DNA from: Allorhodopirellula heiligendammensis
Lineage (GTDB): Bacteria; Planctomycetota; Planctomycetia; Pirellulales; Pirellulaceae
NCBI RefSeq assembly: GCF_007860105.1
Contig: NZ_SJPU01000002.1
Location: 2,035,739 to 2,099,738 of the forward strand
Direction of reading: 5' to 3'
DNA length: 64,000 nucleotides
Every line of letters begins with the position of its first letter. The first letter of the stretch is position 1. This document shows positions 10,289-19,641 of this stretch, piece by piece. Under the pieces are notes generated by a model that was given only the letters and a program-made list of their open reading frames with translations, was not told where the DNA came from and did no database searches. Made by a program: the position numbers and the translations under genes.

Positions 10289-13200
10289 ATGTACTGGCTC
10301 GCTGAGATTTCCGTCAAGCGGCCCGTATTTGCGTTGATGCTGATCACCGCATTTGTCGTCGCCGGCATTGCTGCGTTCCCGACACTCGGTGTCGACCGCT
10401 TTCCCAACATGGATATGCCTCAAATATTCGTTAACACGGAATACGTGGGGGCGGCCGCTGAGGAGGTTGAATCTGAGATCAGTAGTGTTATCGAGGATGC
10501 GGTTGCGACAGTGGCGGGGATCGAGGAGCTGCGATCGATTTCGAGCGACGGACGCTCTTTCGTTATCATCACCGTCGAACTCGATCGCGATATCGACGCT
10601 GCGATCCAAGATGTTCGCGACGCGGTCGCGAGTGTCCGGCGGCAGTTGCCGACTGGCATCGACCCGCCGATCGTTGAGAAGCGGGATCTCGATTCGTCGC
10701 CGATCATGACGCTCGCGGTCTCAGGCCAGCGTTCCTCGCGCGAGCTGTTCGTGCTCGCCGATCGCTACGTCAAGAACGTGATCGAGTCGTCTCATGGTGT
10801 CGGCGAAGTTGTGATCGCCGGTGCGGCTGACCGTGCTATTCAAGTCAATATCGACGCTGATCGTCTGGCGGCTCATCAGATTTCTATTCTCGAAGTCCGT
10901 GAGGCGCTCGTTCGCCAGAACGCTGAGGTTCCTGGTGGTCGAGTCGACGAGGGCGGGCGGGAACTGACCATGCGGACACTCGGCCGGTTGGCCGACTCAG
11001 CCAATTTTTCAAAACTCGTTGTGGACACTGTCGATGGAGTCCCGATCCGACTCGGTGACTTGGGCACGGTGACCGATAGCACAAAGGAAGTGCGGACACT
11101 GGCGAGCCTCAATGGCGAGCCTGCTGTGGTTCTGGAGGTTCAGCGTCAATCAGGTGAGAACACCGTCGCAGTGATTGATGGAATCAAAGCAAGATTGCCG
11201 CGTTGCGAAGACCTGCTCCCCGACGGTGTTCGCGTCTCGGTTATCCAAGATCAATCGCGATACATTGTCGAGGCGCTCCATGAAATTGAGCGTCACCTCA
11301 TCTCCGGGAGCATTTTGGCGTGCCTGACCGTGTTGCTGTTTATGCGTTCATGGCGTTCGACCATCATTGCAGCCGTTGCCATTCCCGCATCGATCATCGC
11401 CAGCTTCGCATTCATGAGATGGTTCGATTTCACGCTCAACAATGTCACCATGTTGGCGCTGGTGTTGATGGTGGGCGTGGTGATCGATGATGCAATCGTA
11501 GTGCTCGAGAATATCTTTCATTGCATTGAAGAGAAAGGCATGGACCCCTTCGAGGCCTCTATTCAGGGGACTCGGGAGATCGCCATGGCGGTGCTCGCGA
11601 CAACCATTTCTCTGGTGATCGTATTCCTACCAGTCTCATTCCTATCGAGTGTGACGGGCCGGATGCTGTTTCAGTTTGGTGTTACCGCGACCGTTGCCAT
11701 CCTGATCTCGATGCTGATCAGTTTTTCGCTGACGCCCATGATGTGCAGCAAACTGTTGCGCCCCAGTAAAACGCGACAGGGCGAGGCCGCTCCTGCATCG
11801 AGACGAGGTATCTATTCACTGATCGAGCGAGCCTACCTATGGATGCTCGCCATGGCGCTCCGGTTTCGCTGGGCTGTGCTCGTCGTCGTCGTTCTGGTAA
11901 TTGCGTCCAACGTCCCATTGAGCCACTTGGTACAGCGAGACTATGTGCCTCTGAATGTCGACGAATCGGAGTTCGAAGTGCGTGCCGAAGCCCGTCAGGG
12001 AGCCAGTGTGCTCGCCATGCGGCATGCTATCGAAAGAGTGCAAGCGGTGCTCGATGATGTGGATGGGATTGAAACGGCGCTGGCCACCGTCGGAACACGC
12101 GGCGGTAGCGATGTCAATCGAGCCAGCTTCTTCATTCGACTAATCGATAGCAAGGAGCGAACATTCTCGATAGGGAGGTTGTGGAACGGTTTGTTAGCGG
12201 GGGATCCCAGCATTGCTTGGCGTGGCAATTTCACCCAGCGCGAAAAAATGTCCGAAATTCGTGAACATCTAAAAACGATTCCAGGCTTACGACTGTCGGT
12301 GCGAAATCTGACCTCGCTACGCCAGGGAGCCCCCGTCGATATTGATTTCGCGATCACGGGCCCAGACGCCGACCGACTGCTGACGTTCAGCAACGAGTTA
12401 CGCCAGCGGGCGAAAGAAATTCCCGGGTTGGTCGATGTCTACTCCACGCTTCAAATTGATAATCCAGAACTGCTGATACATATCGACCGACCACGAGCTG
12501 CGGCAATGGGGATCGAGGTGCAAGAGATTGCCGATACACTCCGGGTGGCTGTCGGTGGCGATGACCGCGTCTCACGATATTTCGACCGCACCGCCGGCGA
12601 TGCCTACGATGTCGAACTGCGTTTAGTTGGGATGGATCGTAATGACATTCCCTCCATTTCACAATTGTTTGTCCGGTCCAATCCTGATGCTGCGTTCGAA
12701 TCTTCAGGTGTCCTGAGCACGCCAGCCTCCGAGTTGAGAATGAATCGTGGTGCGGTCTCTTTGGCAGCACCGTCCTCCTCTGCGCTCACTCGACTTGACA
12801 ATGTGGTGAGCTTCGAAGTCAGCACGTCGGCATCACGGATCGATCGGCTCAGCCGCCAGCGGATGGTTGGGGTGCGGGCGAATATTGCTGACGGATATGC
12901 ACTGGCAGGGCAGGTCGAGGCGCTGCAGACGGCAGCCCACGAGATTGGCGTTCCACCGGGATTCAATATTGAGGTGTTGGGAGGCGGTCGTGAGCTCGAA
13001 CGCACGATCTCGGATTTCGGGTGGACCTTCATGCTGTCGTTCGTATTCATGTATATCGTATTGGCAGCCCAGTACGAAAACATGGTCTATCCCGTGATTA
13101 TTTTGCTGTCACTACCGATCGCAGTGCCGTTTGGTTTGATCAGCTTGTACTGGGGCGGCGAAACACTGAACTTGTATTCTGCCCTGGGGATCCTGGTCCT

Positions 13201-13537
13201 GTTCGGCGTCGTTAAGAAAGCAGCGATTTTGCAGGTTGACCACACCAATGCACTTCGTGGCCAAGGACTGGCCCGACACGACGCGATCATGCTTGCCAAC
13301 CGTGACCGACTGCGGCCGATTTTGATGACGACGATCTCGTTCGTAGCAGGCCTGCTGCCGCTGCTGATTGCCACCGGACCGGGCGCTGAAGAACGCCGAT
13401 CGATTGCGGTCTTGGCCGCTGGCGGTCAGACACTGTCTCTGCTGTTAACTCTGCTGGCAATTCCTGTGCTCTACACCTTTTTAGATGATTTCAGCAGTTT
13501 CTGTTCTCGTCGGTGGTCCCAGGCGAAAGCCGCCTGA
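10289..13537 (+). CDS. RND-family efflux pump, inner-membrane permease (AcrB/HAE1-like)
   Basis: The 1082-residue length and two-fold repeat are typical of AcrB-type pumps. The start MYWLAEISVKRPVFALMLI is the standard first helix. Helix 4 contains GVVIDDAIVVLENI with the paired Asp residues used for proton relay. The second half repeats the fold (FMYIVLAAQYENMVYPVIIL, then LNLYSALGILVLFGVVKKAAIL). Two large periplasmic domains lie after helices 1 and 7. It exports drugs, detergents or other toxic molecules using the proton gradient. An AGAGG-like ribosome site (aagaggttgcg) precedes the ATG. It forms an operon with the upstream adaptor and converges with the propeller gene 21 bp downstream. 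Confidence 0.95.
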   Translation: MYWLAEISVKRPVFALMLITAFVVAGIAAFPTLGVDRFPNMDMPQIFVNTEYVGAAAEEVESEISSVIEDAVATVAGIEELRSISSDGRSFVIITVELDRDIDAAIQDVRDAVASVRRQLPTGIDPPIVEKRDLDSSPIMTLAVSGQRSSRELFVLADRYVKNVIESSHGVGEVVIAGAADRAIQVNIDADRLAAHQISILEVREALVRQNAEVPGGRVDEGGRELTMRTLGRLADSANFSKLVVDTVDGVPIRLGDLGTVTDSTKEVRTLASLNGEPAVVLEVQRQSGENTVAVIDGIKARLPRCEDLLPDGVRVSVIQDQSRYIVEALHEIERHLISGSILACLTVLLFMRSWRSTIIAAVAIPASIIASFAFMRWFDFTLNNVTMLALVLMVGVVIDDAIVVLENIFHCIEEKGMDPFEASIQGTREIAMAVLATTISLVIVFLPVSFLSSVTGRMLFQFGVTATVAILISMLISFSLTPMMCSKLLRPSKTRQGEAAPASRRGIYSLIERAYLWMLAMALRFRWAVLVVVVLVIASNVPLSHLVQRDYVPLNVDESEFEVRAEARQGASVLAMRHAIERVQAVLDDVDGIETALATVGTRGGSDVNRASFFIRLIDSKERTFSIGRLWNGLLAGDPSIAWRGNFTQREKMSEIREHLKTIPGLRLSVRNLTSLRQGAPVDIDFAITGPDADRLLTFSNELRQRAKEIPGLVDVYSTLQIDNPELLIHIDRPRAAAMGIEVQEIADTLRVAVGGDDRVSRYFDRTAGDAYDVELRLVGMDRNDIPSISQLFVRSNPDAAFESSGVLSTPASELRMNRGAVSLAAPSSSALTRLDNVVSFEVSTSASRIDRLSRQRMVGVRANIADGYALAGQVEALQTAAHEIGVPPGFNIEVLGGGRELERTISDFGWTFMLSFVFMYIVLAAQYENMVYPVIILLSLPIAVPFGLISLYWGGETLNLYSALGILVLFGVVKKAAILQVDHTNALRGQGLARHDAIMLANRDRLRPILMTTISFVAGLLPLLIATGPGAEERRSIAVLAAGGQTLSLLLTLLAIPVLYTFLDDFSSFCSRRWSQAKAA

Positions 13538-13558
13538 ATCCATGCTCCGGTGTCAGTC

Positions 13559-14875
13559 TCAGTTGCTGATACAGACGAGGTATTCCTGGCGCTGGTCGTC
13601 TTCCATTTTCGCTACGCGAGTGTAGATCTTGCCGCCCACAATGGCGGGCGTGGCAAAGACGCTTTGCCCAATCTTGTTCTTGCCTGCGGATTGAAACTTT
13701 TCTGGAGTGGCTTCAAAAATGAATGTTTCGCCGTCTTCGTTGGTGGCATAGATGAGTGTTCCCACCAGCACGGGCGAGCTGCTGAAGGTGCCGCCGAGCC
13801 GCTTCTTCCATATCTCCTCGCCGGTGGCAGCATCAATGCATCCGGCAATGCCATCGTCGAAGGTCACGTAAAGATAGCCATCGCGAATGACCATCGAGGG
13901 TACGTAGATTCGTTTGTTAATCTCCCAGGCCACTCGACCGCTGCCATCGGCAACGATCGCGGCGACGTGGTTTTTGGGGTAGCCTCCTGAGCTGTAGACG
14001 TGAGTACCGTCTGTCACGGTCGTCGTGACGCATTCGGTCGTCGCCCCGGGGATCTCCCACAATACCTCGCCCGTGAGCGGATTGAGACTGGTGACGAGAT
14101 CGCACCCAGTGAGGATGAGTTGGTCGCGGCCGTTGAGGTGATGAACGATCGGCGATGCGTAGTTCGGTTTGGATGGGCGGTCGTGCGACCAAACGATCTT
14201 GCCGCTCTTACGATCGAGACCTGCAACCGCACCACCGCCTTTGTTGTCAGCGGAAACGATCACCAAGGGCCCATGCAATGCCGGTGACGATCCGTAGCCT
14301 TGATGCATGGTGTAGTCACTGATTTTCTGCTGCCAGAGAATGTGGCCGGAGTGATCGAGCGCCGTGGTGTAGATGGCATCGTCGTTGAAGAAGTTGACAT
14401 ACAGTTGTTCGTTGTCCGCCGCGATTGTCGATGAGGCGAAACTCGCCTTCGAGTTTGCCGTCTCGGCATTCTTATTGTTGAAGCCGCCTTCATGGACAAT
14501 CGATTCCCATTTCTGCCGGCCGGTTTTCGCATCGAAACAAAGCACGCTTTGAATTTGGCGATCGAGATCAGCGGTCGGCAAAAACACCTCGTCTCCGCGA
14601 ACGACAGGCGACGCATGGCCGCGACCGGGAATGGGCGTCTGCCACGCGATGTGCTCGGATTCACTCCACTGTGTCGGCGGCATTTGCTCGGCGTCGCCGC
14701 TGCCATCGGCCTGCGGTCCTCGCCATGACGTCCATTCGTTTGTTGTACGCACTGGGTCGGTGTTGCTGGCGATGGCGGCTGGCTCGGCAGCACGAGAAGT
14801 CGCTGCAGAGTCTGCGAACGTGCACCCCCAGGCAGTGCACAGCACACACCATCGAGCAATTTTTGTGAAACACAT
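13559..14875 (-). CDS. exported PQQ-like beta-propeller repeat protein
   Basis: This 438-residue protein has an N-terminal signal sequence ending near AATSRAAEP. It has repeated propeller blades of the PQQ type: WESIVHEGG, WQQKISDYT, IVWSHDR, VLWEIPG, VAWEINKR, IWKKRLGG. In each, a Trp-containing strand follows a DAKTG- or DRKSG-like turn. Related proteins include BamB-like scaffolds and many planctomycete exported propellers annotated as quinoprotein-like. The PQQ-ligand residues of true alcohol dehydrogenases are not evident, so an enzyme activity is not claimed. The ATG is at 14875. Confidence 0.8.
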   Translation of the reverse strand: MCFTKIARWCVLCTAWGCTFADSAATSRAAEPAAIASNTDPVRTTNEWTSWRGPQADGSGDAEQMPPTQWSESEHIAWQTPIPGRGHASPVVRGDEVFLPTADLDRQIQSVLCFDAKTGRQKWESIVHEGGFNNKNAETANSKASFASSTIAADNEQLYVNFFNDDAIYTTALDHSGHILWQQKISDYTMHQGYGSSPALHGPLVIVSADNKGGGAVAGLDRKSGKIVWSHDRPSKPNYASPIVHHLNGRDQLILTGCDLVTSLNPLTGEVLWEIPGATTECVTTTVTDGTHVYSSGGYPKNHVAAIVADGSGRVAWEINKRIYVPSMVIRDGYLYVTFDDGIAGCIDAATGEEIWKKRLGGTFSSSPVLVGTLIYATNEDGETFIFEATPEKFQSAGKNKIGQSVFATPAIVGGKIYTRVAKMEDDQRQEYLVCISN

Positions 14876-15071
14876 GGATCGATAACTCGTAGTTGTTTGC
14901 GAGAAAGTACGACAGTTGCGAAAGACAATACAACCTCAGGGCGTAGAACTCGCAACGCGAGGATCCCAGTATGCTCGTTACCCCGTCGGCAACGCGCAGC
15001 CCGAGCAGTCGATGGTCCTCAACGCCGTTGGTGTTCAGGGCGCCGCGCGTTCATGGACGCAGGCAGAGGAG

Positions 15072-15488
15072 TCAATTATTACTGAAGTGCAGCTTCAGTG
15101 CACGCTCACGGCTGAGCGGGTTTTTGGTGTACTCGGCGTAACATTGCGAGCAGAGATCGAAGCTCGGAGGCAAAGACGTATTTTCGCTATCGTAACCGTC
15201 GTGGTGAATTGTGGGTGAAAACGAGGAGTCGAGGTGATCGAGATCCTCGCCTCGGCAGAGAGCGTCATGGAGGTCATCGAGCGGTTCACTGGCGTCAATC
15301 GACGGCGTCATGCAGGCTGACTCATAGGCGAGCGTCTCGTTGAGCTCCGCCAAAAAGTCAATCGATTCCTCATCGCTGGCATCATCGGTCACATCCGCGA
15401 TGACCTCAACATCAATGCGGACGACGTAGCGGGGACCTTCGTTGAGATCGATCGAACGTTGGCAACGATCGCAGGTGTAATGAACCAT
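15072..15488 (-). CDS. small zinc-ribbon-like protein with acidic insert
   Basis: I recognise no named family in this 138-residue protein. It opens MVHYTCDRCQRSIDLNEGPRY and ends with SFDLCSQCYAEY near the C-terminus, so two CxxC knuckles about 110 residues apart could form one zinc ribbon. The acidic stretch between them holds DDASDEESIDFLAELNET and a D/L/S-rich segment. ATG 15488 begins right at the first knuckle; the frame opening at 15797 gives an unlikely 103-residue leader. No signal peptide is seen, so it is probably cytoplasmic. It could be a protein- or nucleic-acid-binding adaptor. Confidence 0.65.
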   Translation of the reverse strand: MVHYTCDRCQRSIDLNEGPRYVVRIDVEVIADVTDDASDEESIDFLAELNETLAYESACMTPSIDASEPLDDLHDALCRGEDLDHLDSSFSPTIHHDGYDSENTSLPPSFDLCSQCYAEYTKNPLSRERALKLHFSNN

Positions 15489-15816
15489 TGGAGCAGTGCT
15501 CACATCAATACTGAGATAAGAAATGAAGAAGAATAGTCGACTCTCATTTCTACTATCGTAGTTCTCTCGCGAGCCACCCCGCAAGGGTTTTTTCGGCGTC
15601 GCTCGGCGAAGGTCCGCGTTTTTTAGGGGCCCCACGTTCACCAATCCGAAGAGGTCCACGCAAAATTTGACTCCAATGGTTGGTCTTCCTCCACTGACGC
15701 GGTTAGACTGGAAGCCTGAATTCCCGCCTTCCCATGAACGAATCTGAAAACGCTGCCGAAAGCCACGCTGAAGAAAGCCGCGTTGACGATTCCCCACCCT
15801 ACCCTAACTCACACGA
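15489..15816 (+). other. intergenic region between divergent genes
   Basis: About 330 bp separate the zinc-ribbon gene (minus) from the cytochrome gene (plus), so it should hold promoters for both. A short ACCC/GGGT inverted repeat followed by six T lies near 15577-15592; it is too weak to call a terminator. I see no other gene. Confidence 0.5.
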
Positions 15817-18384
15817 ATGACATCCATGATCCAACGAGTGCCTCGTCGAGGGCTATCGCGTTTGCTCACGCTACTGGTTTGCCTGTTACCACTACAAAAT
15901 GGCGTCACCGACGCCGCCGGACTTGGCGTGACGCCGCCGGAGCAGTTCAAGGTACCTGCCGGGTTTGAAGTTGATTTGATCCACCAGGTCGACAGCGCGA
16001 ATGAAGGATCGTGGGTGAGTTTGACCGTCGATCCGAAAGGCCGATTGATCGCCTGCGACCAGAACGGGGGTCTTTTTCGCATTGACGTATCCACCGAACC
16101 AGCGCGCGTGGAGAAACTCGATATCGAGTTCACCGGTGCTCAAGGGTTGCTGTGCGCGTTCGGTTCTCTCTACGCGAACGTGAACTCACGTCAGTTCCCT
16201 TCGGGGTTGTGGAGATTGACCGATACCGACGGAGACGATCAATACGATCAAAAAGAGCACATTGTGCCGCTCAATGGGGGCAGCGAACACGGACCACACG
16301 GTTTAGTTCTAACGCCCGACGGGAAACGCATCGTGATGGTTGCAGGTAACAACACGTCACTTCCCGAAGAACTCGCCGACAGTCGCGTGCCAAGAAACTG
16401 GGAAGAGGACCACTTGCTCGGTCGGATGCCAGACGCTCGGGGGCACAACGCGGATCGCATGGCGCCGGGAGGCTTCATCATGTCGCTCGATCCCGATGGA
16501 AGCAATCGCGAGTTGATCGCAACCGGATTTCGAAACCCTTACGATATTGCACTCAATCACGATGGTGAACTGTTCACCTACGATGCCGACATGGAATGGG
16601 ATGTGGGGACACCCTGGTACCGCCCGACGCGCGTTAATCACGTGATCAGTGGCGCTGAATTTGGTTGGCGAAACGGCACGGGTAAGTGGCCTGCCTACTA
16701 TCCTGATTCCTTCGGTGCTGCGGTCGACATCGGTCCTGGTTCACCGACTGGCATCTGCTTTGGCTACAACGCTCAGTTCCCCGAGCGGTACCGCGAAGCT
16801 CTCTTTATCGCCGACTGGAGCTACGGAAATATTTACGCTGTCCATCTCACCGAGGACGGGGCGTCTTATGCAGGTGATTACGAAACTTTTGCGACGGCCG
16901 CCCCTCTGCCGGTGACTGATATGGTGATTCACAATGGAGCGATGTTCCTGACCATCGGAGGCCGCGAGACACAGAGCGGGCTGTATCGGATTTCCTATAC
17001 GGGAGTACCCGATGGGGAGGCTGCTCAGGCTGACGCGGACGCCAATGCCGTGTCCCTCGAGGACGCGAAACTGCAGGCTCAGTCGCTGCGGGTGTTGCGT
17101 AGCCAGATCGAGCGATTGCATGTCGCCGACGCGGACCTGCCCGTGAGCGCTGATGCGGCCACGGCAATGGCGTTGGAGTTCCTCTCGCACGAGGATCGAT
17201 CCATTCGATTTGCTTCACGGATCGCACTGGAGCATCGTGACGTGGAGGCATGGAAATCAAAGGCGCTGGCCTCGCCTTCGGCGCGTGCCAGATTGCTGGG
17301 CGTGATTGCTTTAGCTCGTTGCGGCGAAGCCGAAGATCAAGCCGCGGCCTTGGAGAGCCTGTTGGAGTTGGATTTCGATGCTCTCGATACCGACGGAAAG
17401 ATTGCATTCCTCCGAGCCGCGGGGTTAGTTGCGATGCGGCTAGGTGAATTGAGTGATGAGCAACGCGCGGCATTGACCGAAGCAATCGGAGGGGCGTTCC
17501 CCTCGGAAGTCGATTCACTTGACCGCGAACTGGCGATCATGCTCGTCTACCTGCAGGCGCCGGGATCAACCAAAGCCGTGCTGGAGAAGCTTACCAATTC
17601 ACCCAGCCAGGAGAGTCAGATTCACTACGCGCTGACACTGCGTGCAGCTACTGAAGGATGGGATAACGAGATGCGAGCTCGTTACTTGGGATGGTTCCAT
17701 GAAATGACCACCGCTCGTGGCGGCATGTCCTTTGGCGGGTTCGTCAATAATATCAAACAGGTGTTCGTGGATCGTCTGACAGACTCACAACGAGAGCAGC
17801 TCGCCGCGGCGATCAATCCGCCCGTTTCTGCAGACGATGCGGGGCCATCGGAAGCACGCCCGTTTGTCAAAAATTGGACTGTTGAGGAGCTCGATGCCAT
17901 CGTCAGTGACTCGTCGCGTGAACCTGACTTCGAGCGGGGTAAGAGCCTCTTCGGAGCTGCTCAGTGCTTCAAATGCCACCGGATGGGACTGCAGGGCGGG
18001 ATTCTCGGGCCTGATCTGACAAGTGCGGGTGGCAAGTTTAATGCCCATGACATGCTCGTTTCGATCGTCGAGCCCAGTAAAGTGATCAGCGATCAGTATG
18101 GGGCAACCCAGTTTCTCACCGAAGACGGAGAGGTGGTCACGGGGCGAGTCATCAACATGCATGGCAAAAACCTGTCGGTGCTGACAAACATGCTCGATCC
18201 ATCGAGCCTAACGAATGTCGAGCGGGACAACATCGCCGAAACCAGTGCAGCCAAAGTCAGCATGATGCCCACGGGACTGCTGGACACGCTCACTGCGAAC
18301 GAAATTGCTGACCTGGTCGCGTATCTGCGTTCGGGAGGCAATCCAGAAAGCGCGATCTACGTAGAGCCAACGCCATCGAATTAG
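15817..18384 (+). CDS. exported PVC-type cytochrome c fused to a sugar-dehydrogenase-like propeller
   Basis: This 855-residue protein has a signal peptide (MIQRVPRRGLSRLLTLLVCLL). Residues 40-400 form a propeller of the glucose/sorbosone dehydrogenase type (FRNPYDIALNHDGELFTYDADMEWD, then EFGWRNGTGKWPAYYPDS). A helical, HEAT-like middle follows (about 420-690). The C-terminal cytochrome domain carries one haem motif CFKCH (about 717-721), with later MPTGLLDTLTANEIADLVAYL as in planctomycete c-type cytochromes. The order propeller-helical-haem is typical of PVC proteins proposed to oxidise sugars in the periplasm. Whether the propeller is catalytic is not shown. ATG 15817 or 15826 is possible. 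Confidence 0.85.
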   Translation: MTSMIQRVPRRGLSRLLTLLVCLLPLQNGVTDAAGLGVTPPEQFKVPAGFEVDLIHQVDSANEGSWVSLTVDPKGRLIACDQNGGLFRIDVSTEPARVEKLDIEFTGAQGLLCAFGSLYANVNSRQFPSGLWRLTDTDGDDQYDQKEHIVPLNGGSEHGPHGLVLTPDGKRIVMVAGNNTSLPEELADSRVPRNWEEDHLLGRMPDARGHNADRMAPGGFIMSLDPDGSNRELIATGFRNPYDIALNHDGELFTYDADMEWDVGTPWYRPTRVNHVISGAEFGWRNGTGKWPAYYPDSFGAAVDIGPGSPTGICFGYNAQFPERYREALFIADWSYGNIYAVHLTEDGASYAGDYETFATAAPLPVTDMVIHNGAMFLTIGGRETQSGLYRISYTGVPDGEAAQADADANAVSLEDAKLQAQSLRVLRSQIERLHVADADLPVSADAATAMALEFLSHEDRSIRFASRIALEHRDVEAWKSKALASPSARARLLGVIALARCGEAEDQAAALESLLELDFDALDTDGKIAFLRAAGLVAMRLGELSDEQRAALTEAIGGAFPSEVDSLDRELAIMLVYLQAPGSTKAVLEKLTNSPSQESQIHYALTLRAATEGWDNEMRARYLGWFHEMTTARGGMSFGGFVNNIKQVFVDRLTDSQREQLAAAINPPVSADDAGPSEARPFVKNWTVEELDAIVSDSSREPDFERGKSLFGAAQCFKCHRMGLQGGILGPDLTSAGGKFNAHDMLVSIVEPSKVISDQYGATQFLTEDGEVVTGRVINMHGKNLSVLTNMLDPSSLTNVERDNIAETSAAKVSMMPTGLLDTLTANEIADLVAYLRSGGNPESAIYVEPTPSN

Positions 18385-18414
18385 TGCCCCCCACTCCTAA
18401 CGAGTAATGCAAGG

Positions 18415-19641
18415 ATGAAATCGACGTTGCTTTTCTTGTTGAGCTGGCTCAATCCAGTTCAATGGGTGTTGGCGCTGCGGCGGTCGTTAACGGCGGCGTC
18501 GGTATCCTTGTTGATTGTTGGGATCGGGTCATTGAACATCGTTTGGGGATACCCCTGGATGGGTATGTTCGCGGCCTGCGTATCGTTGTTCGTCGTTGGC
18601 AAGGCCGTCAATCACTTGGCCATGCCGACGTTGCAAGCATCCGTTGGCGCCCCACGTTGGATCACGGCAGGATCCTCCCTCCCCATGGCAGTGAGTTTGG
18701 TTAACCAAGGTCGTTGGCCGGGGATGAACCTCTGGGTCGAGACGGCCGCGAGGTGCGATTGGTTGCCGCCGGATGGGGAGTTCTCGACCATCAAAGAAGT
18801 GCGGCTGCCCCATCGTGGCATTCATCCACTGCCGGCGATTTTGGTGGAATCCTACTTCCCGTTCTACCTGTTTCGCGCATATCGACGAGTCGATCCGTGC
18901 ACCAATATTGCCGTCACGCCCGCAACGTCGATCGATGAAGATGATGAGCTGTGGCGATCGCTCCAGACCACCCTCAAGGGGATTGCTACGCGGATGGCCC
19001 AGGGGGACCAGGTCCATTACATCGGTTCATTGGAGTACCGCGAAGGTATCCCCGTACGTAGATGGGATTTCTCGTCCTGGGCACGCCTAGGCAAGCCAAT
19101 TCTGCGTGAGTTTAGCACTCCCGCAGCTAGGTCGGTGCGGTTATGGATTGACAATGCATGCCCTGATGTGCCTCGTCACCGCATCAGCTTGTGGCGGCGC
19201 TGGGTCGCATGGATCCATCCGACCGAACCCGTTCATGAGCCCTTTGAAAGGATGCTCGCGTTGGCTGCTGCGTCCATTCTTACGTTGACTCGTAACGGAG
19301 CGGCGGTCACCCTGTCCCTGACATGCGATGAGTCGAGCACTCCGCTGCGCTGCGAAGCGGGGGGCGATCCTGGGGAATTGTTGATTGCCCTGGCCTCTCT
19401 CGGTCGGGTCGAGCCAAGCTCTCAGTCACCTCAGCAAAAAGCTCGATGGCAGAATGAACTGCACGTGGGCCAGGATGAAGCGATCTTCGTTTTTTCCTGT
19501 CGTGCTCGCGAGAACGTTGCCATCGAGGTGCCCGATGCTACCCGGTGGGTCACCGATCGAGATTTTCGCAAGGTGCCCGCCGAGGTGAGCGCTGAGCCGA
19601 ATATTGAATATCCGTCTGCAATTCCAGTGGCGACGCCATGA
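18415..19641 (+). CDS. DUF58 domain-containing protein
   Basis: The protein has 408 residues. Two hydrophobic helices (about 25-70) are followed by a beta-rich domain and the DUF58 core GDQVHYIGSLEYREGIPVRR with WDFSSWARLGKPILREFS. The second Trp-Ser-containing block is the hallmark of the family. The C-terminal half looks like a degenerate von Willebrand A fold. DUF58 genes usually sit with a MoxR AAA ATPase and a transglutaminase. Here the transglutaminase follows with a 4-bp ATGA overlap (19638-19641), but no MoxR gene is next to it. Function is unknown; envelope assembly is an inference from context. Confidence 0.85.
   Translation: MKSTLLFLLSWLNPVQWVLALRRSLTAASVSLLIVGIGSLNIVWGYPWMGMFAACVSLFVVGKAVNHLAMPTLQASVGAPRWITAGSSLPMAVSLVNQGRWPGMNLWVETAARCDWLPPDGEFSTIKEVRLPHRGIHPLPAILVESYFPFYLFRAYRRVDPCTNIAVTPATSIDEDDELWRSLQTTLKGIATRMAQGDQVHYIGSLEYREGIPVRRWDFSSWARLGKPILREFSTPAARSVRLWIDNACPDVPRHRISLWRRWVAWIHPTEPVHEPFERMLALAAASILTLTRNGAAVTLSLTCDESSTPLRCEAGGDPGELLIALASLGRVEPSSQSPQQKARWQNELHVGQDEAIFVFSCRARENVAIEVPDATRWVTDRDFRKVPAEVSAEPNIEYPSAIPVATP

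Noticed and set aside
15577-15592. Terminator between the zinc-ribbon and cytochrome genes
   Set aside because: The inverted repeat is only four base pairs and lies between divergent genes where no transcript should end.
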